DNA of 64,000 bases. Source: Orbaceae bacterium lpD02. GTDB taxonomy: Bacteria; Pseudomonadota; Gammaproteobacteria; Enterobacterales; Orbaceae. Of this stretch, positions 38,833 through 48,809 are shown piece by piece. The DNA is taken from contig CP133960.1 in assembly GCA_036251875.1 (NCBI GenBank), positions 124,001 through 188,000 of the forward strand. Direction: 5' to 3'. The translations under genes were made by a program, and so were the position numbers. The notes beneath the pieces are model-generated. The model did not search any database. It had not been told where the DNA came from and saw nothing but the letters and a program-made list of their open reading frames with translations. Positions within the stretch are counted from its first letter, which is position 1. The number at the start of each line of letters is the position of its first letter.

Positions 38833-40244
38833 TTAGCCATAAATACGATTTTTAATTAAAATTTTATTAAATCCATTCAAAAGTGACCTAAAATAGAGCA
38901 ATAAAAATAGCTTTAGCGCTATTTTCTTTATATTTTGTGCTGTTGCGGCTAACAAACACTGCATTTGAACCTTAGCAAGCCCTCTAAATCTCGCATAACG
39001 ATGTCCATGATGTTGTTTGGCGTCAGCAAAACTTCGCTCGACGGTCTCTTTTCGTCTCGCATAAACTTTTTTACCCCATTTACTTAGACGAATATTATTC
39101 GCTTTTTCTTTATCGGCTTCCCAGATATGGCGAGTAATGATTTTCAGACTATTTTTACTTTGTGTACACTGTGATAATAACGGACACTGCTTGCAAACAC
39201 ATGCTTTAGAATGATAATGACGGTAACCTTCTCGACTTGTCGTTTTATAAATCAGTGATTGCCCATTGGGGCAGATATAGGTATCGCGTTGACTATCATA
39301 AATAAACTGCCGTTTTCGTATGGCATTCGCACCATGATTCGGCCTGCGATAACCGATTACGGGATATATCTGCTCAGCTAACAATAAATGGCAAATAGGG
39401 GCGGTAAAATACCCCGCATCAAGACCCACACCAACAGGCGCAAAGTTAAACCGAGTGACCTGCCGTTTGAGCCGAGCAAGATAAGGTTGAGAATCATGAA
39501 CATTTCCCGCCGTAACATGCGTATCGGTAATTAGATTATGTTTACCATCAACCGTTCGGTGGTCAAGATAAAAGAACCCTTTAGGTTTGCCTTCCCGATG
39601 CATAAAACCGCTTTCTCGGTCGGTGGTGCTGATTTTAACGGCTTTATACCGTGTTTCCGTCCTTGGCGCTAAGGCTTTTTTCCATGTGTAGCCCGCTCTT
39701 CCTCAATCGCGTTATTTAACTCATTAATATATTGGCTCGGCTCTATAATACGCTTTTCATTACATGCTTTTCCCTTATTGGCACTGGCTTTAAGATGCGT
39801 GCTATCCGAATATAAGATACGGCCGCTAATTAAGCCTTTCGCGATAGCTTGCTCGACAATATTATCAAAAATCTGTTGATAAATGTCACTATCATTAAAT
39901 CGACGTCGACGATTTTGGCTTAGGGTTGACGCGTCAATCACTTTTTCGGTTAATCCCATCCCCAAAAACCAACGATAAGCTAAGTTAACCTGTATTTCTT
40001 GCACCAATCGCCGCTCACTGGGAATGCCGAAAAGATAACCTAATAACATAATTTTGAATAATCTGACGGGATCTTCTGCCGGGCGTCCATTATCCTTACA
40101 ATAAAGGGATGCCACTGCATCACGAATAAATTCGAAATCAATAATCTTAGCAATTTTACGGACAAGGTGGTTTTGAGGAACAAGGGCTTCGAGCGATATT
40201 TGTTCTATTTTTTCAGGGGTTGCTGGTGTCGGTTTTCTAAGCAT
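38833..40244 (-). pseudogene. IS1182-type transposase, split by a frame change
   Basis: Two adjacent frames together make one IS1182-family transposase. The 5' part (40244-39669) has Leu-Arg-Lys-Pro-Thr-Pro, His-Leu-Val-Arg-Lys-Ile, Gly-Arg-Pro-Ala-Glu-Asp-Pro-Val and Asp-Ser-Thr-His-Leu-Lys-Ala-Ser-Ala. The 3' part (39603-38833) has Tyr-Leu-Asp-His-Arg-Thr-Val-Asp, Asp-Ala-Gly-Tyr, the Cys-rich insert and Arg-Arg-Lys-Glu-Thr-Val-Glu-Arg-Ser-Phe-Ala-Asp-Ala-Lys. They join through a run of six A then G (39681-39675), which could be an indel or a -1 slippery site. I could not define the terminal repeats. Confidence 0.8.
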
Positions 40245-40333
40245 CGGGACATACCTTTGATAGTTACACACCACACTATTAGATCAAAGAACTCGCTAAA
40301 AATGAAGTGACCCCATAAAGTTGGACACTTTGG

Positions 40334-41137
40334 TTAAGTAGCTCGTAAGGTCTGGTTTCGGTATTCTACCGGAGTCAGGCCGTTTAATTTAACTTTAATC
40401 CGTTTCGTGTTGTAGTATTCTATATATTCTTCTATTTTTTCAATCAATTCATCGGCATCTTTAAAATGTTGCCCATGATACATTTCTGATTTTAATAGTC
40501 CAAAAAAGTTTTCAGCAACAGCATTATCTAAGCAATTTCCTTTTCTCGACATACTTTGCTTTATACCATTATCAGCGAGTTGCTTCTGATAAATGGGATT
40601 TCTATATTGCCAGCCTTGGTCACTATGTAGTAAGAGCCTTTGTTTGTTTTTTAATCGTGACAGTCCTTTTTTAAGCATATCGGTGACTAAAGTCAACCGT
40701 GCATTTTTAGCTATACTATAAGCAATCACTTCTTGGTTGTATAAATCAATAATGGGCGATAGATAAATTTTCTGTTCACTTACTTTAAATTCTGTGACAT
40801 CGGTTACCCATTTTTTATTCGGTTTTGAAACGTTAAATTTTCTTTTAAGATGATTGGGGGCTGCTTTACCTATCTCACCACGATAAGAGCGATACTTTTT
40901 GACCCTTACTGTCGATTTAAGATTAAGCTCTCCCATTAATCGCTGTACTGTTTTATGATTGAGCTGACTCCCTTCATTCATTAAAGCTAAATGAACACGG
41001 CGATAACCATAACGTCCTTTATGTTCATGGTAAATCGCTTCAATACGCTTTAATTCCTTCTCATAAGGAGATGGCTCTTTCAACCTGTTAACATGATAAT
41101 AAAATACACTTTTTGCCAGCTGTGTTACTGACAGCAA
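40334..41137 (-). CDS. IS150-type transposase, OrfB, copy 2
   Basis: Identical to OrfB of copy 1 except Thr for Ala five residues from the C-terminus; the DDE blocks are intact. Because orfA of this copy is frameshifted, the full OrfAB fusion cannot be made here; mobility would depend on protein from copy 1. Confidence 0.93.
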   Translation of the reverse strand: MLSVTQLAKSVFYYHVNRLKEPSPYEKELKRIEAIYHEHKGRYGYRRVHLALMNEGSQLNHKTVQRLMGELNLKSTVRVKKYRSYRGEIGKAAPNHLKRKFNVSKPNKKWVTDVTEFKVSEQKIYLSPIIDLYNQEVIAYSIAKNARLTLVTDMLKKGLSRLKNKQRLLLHSDQGWQYRNPIYQKQLADNGIKQSMSRKGNCLDNAVAENFFGLLKSEMYHGQHFKDADELIEKIEEYIEYYNTKRIKVKLNGLTPVEYRNQTLRAT

Positions 41138-41175
41138 ATACTTTAAAGGATGTTGAGATTTAAGTGCTAAAACAA

Positions 41176-41681
41176 CTAACGTTTTTTCTTTGTTTGTTGA
41201 CGTTTTGTTTGTCTTAGCTCCTCCAACTTTTTTAGAACAGCGTTTTCCGCTTGTAAATAAGTTATCTCTTCTTTTAATTCTTCAACTGTTTTTTCATCAT
41301 TACAATGAGTCGATGCAATACGTGATGGCTTCATGGATAGTCTTCCTCTAGATTGATGTGCAAGCCCGACGAATCCTTTTCACGGTATCTATTAAGCCAA
41401 GCTGACAAAATCCCTGGCGAGACTAAATTAAGCATGGCACTCGTGTACCCGAGAGACCAGTCATTTGCCCACATTAACTCCAGCGCTTGTAATCTTGCTT
41501 GCGCATCACGTAAATGCGATGTTGGTTGAAAAGAGTCATTACTATGAATCGCGACCACTTGCCCCCAATACCTTATTTGGCTAGAACATATAGAATATTT
41601 TTTCGAAAGTATTTCCGATGATACTCCTGATAAGAATTCATTAGCAATGCTAATTTTTAAATTTCGACTGTATTTTGACAT
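41176..41681 (-). pseudogene. IS150-type OrfA, copy 2, frameshifted
   Basis: The frame matches copy 1 for 102 residues to Arg-Glu-Lys, then shifts through the loss of one T near 41375-41380 and ends at 41331 as a 116-residue product (Asp-Ser-Ser-Gly-Leu-His). The HTH part is left but the coiled coil and the link to OrfB are lost. Confidence 0.92.
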
Positions 41682-41759
41682 AAAAAGACCCCCAGTAATT
41701 GGTTGTCCAACTATTGGGGGTCACTTCAAGTTGGCGAGTTTTTTATTATCGATATATTA

Positions 41760-43154
41760 TTAAATATCTTGTAACACTTTTTCAACACTAGCTTTAGCGT
41801 CACCAAATAGCATATAACTATTTTCTTTGAAGAAAAGCGGGTTTTGTACGCCAGCATAACCTGTATTCATCGAACGTTTAGAAATAATCACGGTTTTTGC
41901 TTTCCATACTTCAAGGACCGGCATTCCCGCAATTGGACTATTAGGGTCTTCTTCGGCAGCAGGATTTACGGTATCGTTAGCGCCTATAACCCAAACAACA
42001 TCGGTATCTGGGAAGTCTTCATTGATTTCATCCATTTCAAGTACAATATCATAAGGGACTTTAGCTTCAGCCAGTAATACGTTCATATGGCCAGGTAAAC
42101 GCCCTGCGACAGGATGAATACCAAAACGAACCTCGATCCCCATGTCACGTAATTTTTCCGTAATATTACTAACAGCGCCTTGCGCTTGTGCGACCGCCAT
42201 ACCATAACCGGGTACGATAATAACAGAACGAGCCTCTTTGAGTACTTGAGCAACTTCAGGTGGTTGCATTTCTCGATACTCGCCCATTTCTTCATCACTG
42301 CTACTCGTGGTCGCGCCCTCATTACCAAATCCGCCAGCAATAACACTGATAAATGATCGGTTCATAGCTTTACACATGATATAAGAAAGAATCGCACCAG
42401 ATGACCCTACTAATGCGCCCGTTACAATAAGTAAATCGTTACTTAGCATAAAACCAGCAGCCGCAGCAGCCCAACCTGAGTATGAGTTTAGCATTGATAT
42501 AACAACTGGCATATCAGCACCACCAATTGAAGCAACTAAATGTATACCAAAAGCAAAGGCAATAAATGTCATAATGGCTAAACATATAAATGCAATAAAC
42601 CCTGACTCAAGGTGTACAAAGGCAATCATTAAAATGATGGATACAATTATTGCGGCTAGGTTTAAATAGTGTTTACTCGGTAATGTTAATGCTTTTGAAC
42701 TGATACGACCGTTTAGTTTACCAAATGCGACAATTGAGCCAGCAAATGTTACGGCACCGATAAAGACACCAATGAAAATTTCGACTAAATGAACAGTTAG
42801 ATCACTACCGCTAAATAACTCAATATGTGGATCTAAAAAGCTATTAAAGCCAACTAATACCGCCGCCATACCAACAAAGCTATGTAGTAGCGCGACTAAC
42901 TCAGGCATCTGCGTCATTTCTACTTTTTTAGCTAGATATAGACCAATTAATGCACCAAGAACCATGGCTGCAATGATCCAATGGAACCCATTGGTAATGC
43001 TAGATACTGTTGCAATAAGGGCAATTGCCATCCCAATAATACCGTAAATATTACCTGATTTGGCTGACTCTTGCTTAGATAAACCTTGTAAGCTGAAAAT
43101 AAATAATAACGCTGCGATAACGTAAGCGGCTTGAATAATTCCTTGACTCAGCAT
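41760..43154 (-). CDS. pntB: NAD(P) transhydrogenase subunit beta
   Basis: PntB is the integral-membrane and NADP(H)-binding subunit of the proton-translocating transhydrogenase. The 464-residue protein has about nine membrane segments, then the dIII domain with [12 protein letters not shown], [14 protein letters not shown] and Gly-Ala-Asn-Asp-Thr-Val-Asn-Pro-Ala. It begins 2 bp after pntA. Its 3' end runs toward the second IS150-type copy 31 bp away. Confidence 0.97.
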   Translation of the reverse strand: MLSQGIIQAAYVIAALLFIFSLQGLSKQESAKSGNIYGIIGMAIALIATVSSITNGFHWIIAAMVLGALIGLYLAKKVEMTQMPELVALLHSFVGMAAVLVGFNSFLDPHIELFSGSDLTVHLVEIFIGVFIGAVTFAGSIVAFGKLNGRISSKALTLPSKHYLNLAAIIVSIILMIAFVHLESGFIAFICLAIMTFIAFAFGIHLVASIGGADMPVVISMLNSYSGWAAAAAGFMLSNDLLIVTGALVGSSGAILSYIMCKAMNRSFISVIAGGFGNEGATTSSSDEEMGEYREMQPPEVAQVLKEARSVIIVPGYGMAVAQAQGAVSNITEKLRDMGIEVRFGIHPVAGRLPGHMNVLLAEAKVPYDIVLEMDEINEDFPDTDVVWVIGANDTVNPAAEEDPNSPIAGMPVLEVWKAKTVIISKRSMNTGYAGVQNPLFFKENSYMLFGDAKASVEKVLQDI

Positions 43155-43156
43155 GT

Positions 43157-44722
43157 TTATTCTCCTTTTCCTTTCTTGCCTTTGTTATCATTACCGCCAC
43201 GCTGGAACATTTTAAGCATGCGATGAGTGACAAAGAATCCACCAAAAATATTGATACTAGCGATTAATATTGCAATAAAAGCAATCGCCGTAATTAAATT
43301 TTCGCCGGTACCAACTTGCAGTATTGCACCAACTAAAATAATTCCCGATATTGCATTAGTTACCGACATTAGCGGAGTATGCAGTGAGTGGCTTACATTC
43401 CAAACGACGTAATAGCCAACTACGCATGATAATGCAAATACAGTGAAATGTGATAAGAAGCTATCTGGAACAACAGACGCGAGCCAGAAAAATGCAATTA
43501 AAACTAATGCTAAAATGCTGTATTTTTTACTTGCAGGCATTGGTTTTGGTTCTGGTTTTGCAACCATTTTTGCTACCGGTTTTTGTTGTTGTGCCGATAC
43601 TTTAATTGCAGGTGCTGGCCATGTAATTTCTTGGTCTTTTACTACCGTAACGCCACGAATAACGACATCTTCAAAGTTAACGTCAATTTGGCCATTTTTT
43701 TCTTTAGCAAGCAGTTTAAGCAAATTAACAATATTGGTACCATAAAGTTGTGATGCTTGTGCTGGCATACGATTAGCTAAATCAGTATAACCAATGATTT
43801 TGACTTTATTGTCGGTCTCGTAGACTTCACCTGGGCGAGTTAACTCGCAGTTACCACCAGTAAGCGCTGCTAAGTCGACAATTACGCTACCTGGTTTCAT
43901 CGATTCAACCATCTCTTTAGAGATTAGTTTTGGTGCAGGCTTGCCTGGAATTAGCGCGGTAGTGATGATAATATCAACATCTTTAGCTTGAGCGGCAAAT
44001 AATGCCATCTCTGCTTCAATAAATGCGGCTGACATTTGTTTTGCATAGCCATCTCCAGAACCCGCCTCTTCTTCAAAATCGAGTTCTAAAAATTCGGCCC
44101 CCATACTATGAATTTGTTCTGCTACTTCTGGGCGAGTATCGAAAGCTCGTACAATTGCACCTAAGCTGACAGCCGCTCCGATTGCTGCAAGTCCTGCTAC
44201 ACCAGCGCCAATAACCATAATTTTGGCTGGCGGGACTTTACCCGCGGCCGTTACTTGGCCAGTAAAGAAACGACCAAACTGGTTAGCCGCTTCAATCACT
44301 GATCGATAGCCTGAAATATTGGACATTGAACTTAATGCATCAAGCGACTGTGCTCTTGAAATTCGAGGTACACAATCCATCGCCATCACTGTTACATTCT
44401 TAGCGGCTAGTTTACCAAGGAGTTCTTGATGCTGCGCCGGGTAAATATAACTGATTAAATTAGCTCCGGATTTAATTAATTCAACTTCCTCATCAGTTGG
44501 AGCATGCAATTTTAAAATTAAATCATTTTGCCAAATATCATGGGTATTTTGAATTGATGCACCCGCATCAATAAAAGCCTCATTTGAAAAGTTTGCAGTT
44601 TGACCCGCCCCATCTTCCACCGAAACACTGAAACCAAGCTTTAGTAACTGTGCCACTGTTTGTGGTGTCGCAGCTAACCGGCCTTCGTTCGGTAACCGTT
44701 CTTTTGGGATACCTATATGCAT
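43157..44722 (-). CDS. pntA: NAD(P) transhydrogenase subunit alpha
   Basis: PntA carries the NAD(H)-binding dI domain and the first four membrane helices. The 521-residue protein starts Met-His-Ile-Gly-Ile-Pro-Lys-Glu-Arg, has [12 protein letters not shown] (Rossmann loop, about 171-182), Asp-Thr-Arg-Pro-Glu, a Pro/Lys-rich linker (about 380-400), then four hydrophobic segments and a Gly/Lys-rich tail. With PntB it uses the proton-motive force to make NADPH, complementing Gnd. Confidence 0.97.
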   Translation of the reverse strand: MHIGIPKERLPNEGRLAATPQTVAQLLKLGFSVSVEDGAGQTANFSNEAFIDAGASIQNTHDIWQNDLILKLHAPTDEEVELIKSGANLISYIYPAQHQELLGKLAAKNVTVMAMDCVPRISRAQSLDALSSMSNISGYRSVIEAANQFGRFFTGQVTAAGKVPPAKIMVIGAGVAGLAAIGAAVSLGAIVRAFDTRPEVAEQIHSMGAEFLELDFEEEAGSGDGYAKQMSAAFIEAEMALFAAQAKDVDIIITTALIPGKPAPKLISKEMVESMKPGSVIVDLAALTGGNCELTRPGEVYETDNKVKIIGYTDLANRMPAQASQLYGTNIVNLLKLLAKEKNGQIDVNFEDVVIRGVTVVKDQEITWPAPAIKVSAQQQKPVAKMVAKPEPKPMPASKKYSILALVLIAFFWLASVVPDSFLSHFTVFALSCVVGYYVVWNVSHSLHTPLMSVTNAISGIILVGAILQVGTGENLITAIAFIAILIASINIFGGFFVTHRMLKMFQRGGNDNKGKKGKGE

Positions 44723-45074
44723 TGTTATAAGTCCTTATGTGTTAGTAATCAAGATAATCGTTACTATTGTTTTAGTTGTGTAAATATTGCTATTAAATTT
44801 ACCATGTAAGATAACTAAAAGCTATGTGCCAATATTATATAACTATTATGTGATAATTTAATTAATAAATGATAGTTATAAAAAACAATTATTTTAGCTA
44901 ATTTAGCATAAATTTTGCTATATCATTTAACACTATTTTTTTATTATTAATAGATAATTTTTATGTATTATTTGGTATCAGTAACGATTCGATAAATCTA
45001 TGTGAGTTAACAATATAAATCGACTATACTTAACAAGTAATTAAGCTAGTAAATAAAAGCCTATTGGAGTTAAT
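44723..45074. other. pntA-ybgI intergenic region
   Basis: Divergent promoter region, AT-rich. It contains only weak CRP-like half-sites such as ATGTGATAA near 44850. No gene or terminator is visible. Confidence 0.4.
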
Positions 45075-45824
45075 ATGGAAAACGTTGAATTAGAAAAAAT
45101 TATTAATAATTTTCTACAAACACATTTATATAGAGATTTTTCCCCGAATGGGTTACAAGTTGAAGGCAAAAAAGAGATCAAAAAAATTGTAACAGGGGTC
45201 ACAGCTTGCCAGCTGCTACTTGATGAGGCAGTTAAACTAAATGCAGATGCGATTTTGGTTCATCATGGTTATTTTTGGAAAAACGAACCTGTGACGATAA
45301 CAGGCATTAAAGCGAAGCGTATTCGTACACTACTCGCTAATAATATAAATCTTTTTGCTTACCATCTGCCATTAGATGGACATGATGTATTAGGTAACAA
45401 TGCATTATTAGCCGAAAATTTAGGTATTGTGGTCGATAAGCGAAATGATCTGACCGACTTGTTATTCCAAGGCGCTTTAATTGAGCCGATTAGCGCAATT
45501 CAATTTAAAGAAAATATTGAACAAAATCTTGGGCATAGTGTGCTATTTTGTAATGAAAATGCACCAAATATTATTAAACGAGTTGCTTGGTGCAGTGGAG
45601 GGGGACAAGATTATCTAGAAGAGGCTGCTTTACAAGGCGTTGATGCTTTTTTTACTGGGGAGGTCTCCGAACGAACTATCCATATTGCCCGAGAATATGG
45701 CATAAATTTTTATGCCGCCGGGCATCATGCCACAGAGCGTTATGGCATTAAAGCATTAGGGCTATGGTTAGCGAAGCATTATGATTTTGAAGTTTGCTTT
45801 ATTGATATCGATAATCCAGCCTAG
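45075..45824 (+). CDS. ybgI: NIF3/YbgI family dinuclear-metal protein
   Basis: The 249-residue protein matches E. coli YbgI (247), a toroidal hexamer with a two-metal site, often named GTP cyclohydrolase 1 type 2; the true role is uncertain. Ligand motifs are Val-His-His-Gly-Tyr-Phe-Trp, Tyr-His-Leu-Pro-Leu-Asp, and Gly-His-His-Ala-Thr-Glu-Arg near the C-terminus. Asn-Gly-Leu-Gln-Val-Glu-Gly near the start is also diagnostic. TTGGAG precedes the ATG. Confidence 0.93.
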   Translation: MENVELEKIINNFLQTHLYRDFSPNGLQVEGKKEIKKIVTGVTACQLLLDEAVKLNADAILVHHGYFWKNEPVTITGIKAKRIRTLLANNINLFAYHLPLDGHDVLGNNALLAENLGIVVDKRNDLTDLLFQGALIEPISAIQFKENIEQNLGHSVLFCNENAPNIIKRVAWCSGGGQDYLEEAALQGVDAFFTGEVSERTIHIAREYGINFYAAGHHATERYGIKALGLWLAKHYDFEVCFIDIDNPA

Positions 45825-45886
45825 CTTAGTTAAATTTATGCTGCAATTATCATGCATAGTAAAACAACGAGAAACGATTAATCTAA

Positions 45887-46387
45887 TTACTCATTAACTG
45901 GGAGTGCACAAACAACAGTGATAACTAGCCTCTGTTTTTCATCGCCTGTTGTCGCTTCCCAACGTTTAGGGAAATTATCCGTATCATATAACTTTCCAGT
46001 ACCAAAAGGATTTTGATAAATTTTAGTTGAATTTTCCACATACTCTTTTTTATCACAATTAACAAACTCTTGGATAACTTTTGATTGATATGACAAGGGT
46101 ACATCATTAATTTTTTGTGATAAGGCTGGAACATAATTAATTACGCGACTATAAGTTCGGATTAATTTGTTATAGGGATGGATTTTTACCGATGCTCTAT
46201 CGATAAAAACATATCCTGTTGAGTGATCGGCGCTAATTTTTGTAATTGGCAAATATTGTGATGAAACAACGTTATCGCTAGCTATTTTTTGCTTTGTCAT
46301 AGAGGGTTCATTAGCCAATGCTGAAAATGTAACGCTTGCTAAAGTGAGTCCTATAATAAATTTTAAAACAGAATTTGCTTGTTTCAT
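45887..46387 (-). CDS. Secreted protein resembling surface-adhesin protein E
   Basis: From the ATG at 46387 it has 166 residues with a signal peptide ending near Phe-Ser-Ala-Leu-Ala. The pattern Gly-Tyr-Val-Phe-Ile-Asp-Arg-Ala-Ser-Val-Lys, Tyr-Gln-Ser-Lys, Val-Asn-Cys-Asp, Gly-Thr-Gly-Lys, Trp-Glu-Ala-Thr and a final Val-Val-Cys resembles the Adhesin_E domain, with two Cys that could form a disulfide. The family match is by eye. TAA of the upstream gene is immediately followed by this ATG, so the two are co-translated. The role could be adhesion or a periplasmic function. Confidence 0.6.
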   Translation of the reverse strand: MKQANSVLKFIIGLTLASVTFSALANEPSMTKQKIASDNVVSSQYLPITKISADHSTGYVFIDRASVKIHPYNKLIRTYSRVINYVPALSQKINDVPLSYQSKVIQEFVNCDKKEYVENSTKIYQNPFGTGKLYDTDNFPKRWEATTGDEKQRLVITVVCALPVNE

Positions 46388-46388
46388 T

Positions 46389-47111
46389 TTAAATATGTCC
46401 ACTAGATTGGCTCTCATTAGCTATTGACGGTTCATCCTCTGCTGTACTGTTATGTTTTTGCTCAGCATCGAGTTCTTGATCAATATATTTCATATCTGGG
46501 TGAAGAGAATAAAGTAAATTTTTATCCATATCACCTTGTATTGAACAGACTAAATGAACTTGCTTTTCATTAATTGGTTCTAAATAAAGTGATTTTTCGA
46601 TGGTATTCAAACGAGGGGCTACGCCGTCAATGATATAAGGATTAGATTGCCAGCCGATATTTTTTGCTAAATTATCAAATATTTTAGAATTAGCAGCATA
46701 ACTTGCAACGTTATATGGTTGCCATACCAGTTGTTTGAGTGATTGTCTTACATCATCAACCGAATCATCTATAATAAAGCCCCAATAATAATATTGACCT
46801 AAAAATGGTGTTTTGATGGCAATGTTTTGGTAACCGCTGATGGTTAAACCTCGGTATATGATTGGTTTTATAAAATAGTGAGTATTACCTTCATTTTCAA
46901 CAACACTATTAACAGGAATGTAGGCAATATCATCTTTAATTGCTAGATCGGTAATTTCTTTAAAATCATTAGCATTAGTCTTTAATTGATAAAAAAAGCT
47001 GCTATCACAGTTAGTAAACGCATCAATAACGCTTTGCATATTGCTATTATCAGCAAAAACCGAGTGTGATATTGATACCGAAAAAATTAGCAGAGACGCT
47101 TTTTTTATCAT
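46389..47111 (-). CDS. Secreted protein of unknown function
   Basis: The 240-residue protein has a signal peptide ending near Ser-Val-Phe-Ala and no domain I recognise. It has Phe-Thr-Asn-Cys-Asp-Ser near the mature N-terminus and Val-His-Leu-Val-Cys-Ser late, echoing the Val-Asn-Cys-Asp and Val-Val-Cys of the downstream protein. Its C-terminal 30 residues are polar (Glu, Gln, Ser). It and the next gene form a two-gene unit with a 1-bp gap. Both products probably reach the periplasm or surface. Confidence 0.65.
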   Translation of the reverse strand: MIKKASLLIFSVSISHSVFADNSNMQSVIDAFTNCDSSFFYQLKTNANDFKEITDLAIKDDIAYIPVNSVVENEGNTHYFIKPIIYRGLTISGYQNIAIKTPFLGQYYYWGFIIDDSVDDVRQSLKQLVWQPYNVASYAANSKIFDNLAKNIGWQSNPYIIDGVAPRLNTIEKSLYLEPINEKQVHLVCSIQGDMDKNLLYSLHPDMKYIDQELDAEQKHNSTAEDEPSIANESQSSGHI

Positions 47112-47254
47112 GACACTACCTTTATTAAACCTCTATTGTACTTAAACATCTTTAAAGAACATTTTAAGTTAATTAGAACATACTTTATGTGGAGTAAAAC
47201 AATACTGTAAGGCAATGTAAATGTCAATCTTAAGGCAACTAAGGAAAAGCGATA

Positions 47255-47866
47255 TTACCGTGAAATACAAATAAGGAGGTCACCATTTTTAAATTTAATT
47301 GTTACCTCTTCATTAAGAGCATAATTGCGTAGACTTGTTTGCCCTCCTAATTGTAAATCCGCATTAGCTAATGGATATTTAAACCCAGTAATAGTAAGGT
47401 TTTTTACCTTTGATAAGGGAATTAATGATATTGTTTTACCGCTCATTTTTTGTAATGTCATGTCAACTTTGGCAAAGAAAAAATAGCAATAGTTGTCATA
47501 AAATGTAAGATTGTATCGTTTATAATATTGCATTGCGACAGATAAATTACCTAAAAAATGGTCACTAGCATGACCTGAAGCACCGTAAATATCGAATGCT
47601 TTAATCCCTTTCCCCGCTAAGAATAGTAATGATTTTTCGAAATCGGTCTGATTTTGATCTGGTGTATGAATGATTTTAATCGTTTTATTTATCGGTTTGC
47701 TACCTAAACTGTCGAGATCGCCAATAATAAAATGAGGAATTATATCCGTTTGCTGTAAATAGTTATGGTATGCACCATCGGTACAAGCAATATAAAGATA
47801 TTGCGTTAAATCGTGAGGATAATATTGAGGCGGTTCGCCATTGACAAAAAGTAATGCTTTTTCCAT
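47255..47866 (-). CDS. thiN: Thiamine pyrophosphokinase
   Basis: The enzyme converts thiamine plus ATP to thiamine diphosphate. From the ATG at 47866 the protein has 203 residues. It has Ala-Cys-Thr-Asp-Gly-Ala, Pro-His-Phe-Ile-Ile-Gly-Asp-Leu-Asp-Ser-Leu and Asp-Gln-Asn-Gln-Thr-Asp-Phe-Glu-Lys, the metal and nucleotide motifs of the TPK catalytic domain, then a small C-terminal beta domain with Gly-Gly-Gln-Thr-Ser-Leu-Arg-Asn. This route salvages thiamine directly, unlike E. coli ThiK/ThiL. It lies 21 bp after rimI. Confidence 0.9.
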   Translation of the reverse strand: MEKALLFVNGEPPQYYPHDLTQYLYIACTDGAYHNYLQQTDIIPHFIIGDLDSLGSKPINKTIKIIHTPDQNQTDFEKSLLFLAGKGIKAFDIYGASGHASDHFLGNLSVAMQYYKRYNLTFYDNYCYFFFAKVDMTLQKMSGKTISLIPLSKVKNLTITGFKYPLANADLQLGGQTSLRNYALNEEVTIKFKNGDLLICISR

Positions 47867-47887
47867 TTTATCTCGCAAACTATCATT

Positions 47888-48334
47888 TTATAATAAAATC
47901 GTATATGCCATAATAATGGCATCTTCTCTTCCCTGTGCGGTAGGGTAATAATTTTTTCTAATCGTTATTTCATTAAATCCCATATGCAAATAAAGAGCGA
48001 TCGCAGCTCGGTTAGATGCTCTGACCTCTAACCATAATGTACGAATATTCTTATCTTCTAGCTCAGTGATTAATTGAGTCAGTAAAGCTGATGCTAAACC
48101 TTGTTTTTGTGCATCAGGATGAATAGCTATATTAAATAAAGTCGCTTCATCTAGCACCACCTGGCAAATTAGAAATCCGACCAAATGCTGTTTCAAGGTT
48201 ATTTTTTTATTTAGGTAGCGCTCACCTTGATTAGTGGCAAAGGTCTCTTTACTCCAAGGAATAGGGTGGCAAAGTAGCTCAATTTGATAAGCTTCATTTA
48301 CGTCATTATTGGTTAAAGTTGAAATAGTTTTCAT
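47888..48334 (-). CDS. rimI: Ribosomal protein S18-alanine N-acetyltransferase RimI
   Basis: RimI acetylates the N-terminal Ala of ribosomal protein S18. The 148-residue GNAT protein has Cys-His-Pro-Ile-Pro-Trp-Ser, Phe-Asn-Ile-Ala-Ile-His-Pro, the acetyl-CoA loop Gln-Lys-Gln-Gly-Leu-Ala (Q/R-x-x-G-x-A) and Leu-Glu-Val-Arg-Ala-Ser-Asn followed by Tyr-x5-Phe. It overlaps holD by 29 bp, the same holD-rimI order as E. coli. Confidence 0.94.
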   Translation of the reverse strand: MKTISTLTNNDVNEAYQIELLCHPIPWSKETFATNQGERYLNKKITLKQHLVGFLICQVVLDEATLFNIAIHPDAQKQGLASALLTQLITELEDKNIRTLWLEVRASNRAAIALYLHMGFNEITIRKNYYPTAQGREDAIIMAYTILL

Positions 48335-48728
48335 ATTGGCAAAGTGTTCGCCATAACTGGCGTTTTAAATTGGGTGATGATGCTAATTGCGATAGAGAGG
48401 TTGTTTCGATTATAGCCTTTTCATCTAGCGAGGACGAGCTGCACCAGCTATCAGGTAAATTTTCATTTATAAACCAAATAACATGATTTAATTGTTCTAG
48501 TGGCATAAATAACTGAGCCGGGGATAAAATCAAACAGTCTTCTTTTTTAACGCAGATTGCCTTCAAAATATCATCAAAAATTTTATCACTTGGTGATGAT
48601 TGGCTAATCACAATAAGGCGAATATTATCCGCGATATTTATTGATGCTTCTCCCTTCATTACGGTTGGTTTACGTAATATATATTGGGTAACACCGAGCT
48701 GATTAAGGTACCAATCTTGATTATTCAT
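48306..48728 (-). CDS. holD: DNA polymerase III subunit psi
   Basis: HolD (psi) links the clamp loader to chi and SSB. The 140-residue protein begins with Asp-Trp-Tyr-Leu-Asn-Gln-Leu-Gly-Val-Thr-Gln-Tyr, equivalent to the E. coli Asp-Trp-x-Leu-Gln-Gln-Leu-Gly-Ile-Thr-Gln-Trp, and ends with a Leu-Trp-Arg-Thr-Leu-Cys-Gln-Tyr helix. Context (rsmC divergent, rimI downstream) confirms it. Confidence 0.93.
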   Translation of the reverse strand: MNNQDWYLNQLGVTQYILRKPTVMKGEASINIADNIRLIVISQSSPSDKIFDDILKAICVKKEDCLILSPAQLFMPLEQLNHVIWFINENLPDSWCSSSSLDEKAIIETTSLSQLASSPNLKRQLWRTLCQYENYFNFNQ

Positions 48729-48809
48729 AGGGTTTTATTAGTGATTATCGAAAGTTAATTGTATAATCTTCCCAATTTTTTTAAAAGGTTTTTATTTGAG
48801 GTTAAATAA

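Larger units (their letters stand above)
40303..41728 (-). mobile_element. IS150-type insertion sequence, second copy, defective, 1426 bp
   Basis: Same ends (TGAAGTGACCCC...GGGGTCACTTCA) and same orientation as the copy at 11128-12554. It is one base shorter: a run of five T in copy 1 is four T here, breaking orfA. Other differences seen are single substitutions, including Arg to Gly in OrfA and Ala to Thr near the OrfB C-terminus. Unlike copy 1 it has no direct repeat at its ends (AAAA left, AGTT right). Confidence 0.9.
40286..41745 (+). terminator. Terminator-like hairpin split by the second IS150-type copy
   Basis: AACTCGC (40290-40296) lies 6 bp outside the left end of the element, and GCGAGTT followed by a T-run (41734-41744) lies 5 bp outside the right end. 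The arms are complementary. With the element removed they would form a hairpin that could terminate + strand transcripts and, with TTCTTT on the other side, pntB. No target duplication is visible. Confidence 0.55.
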
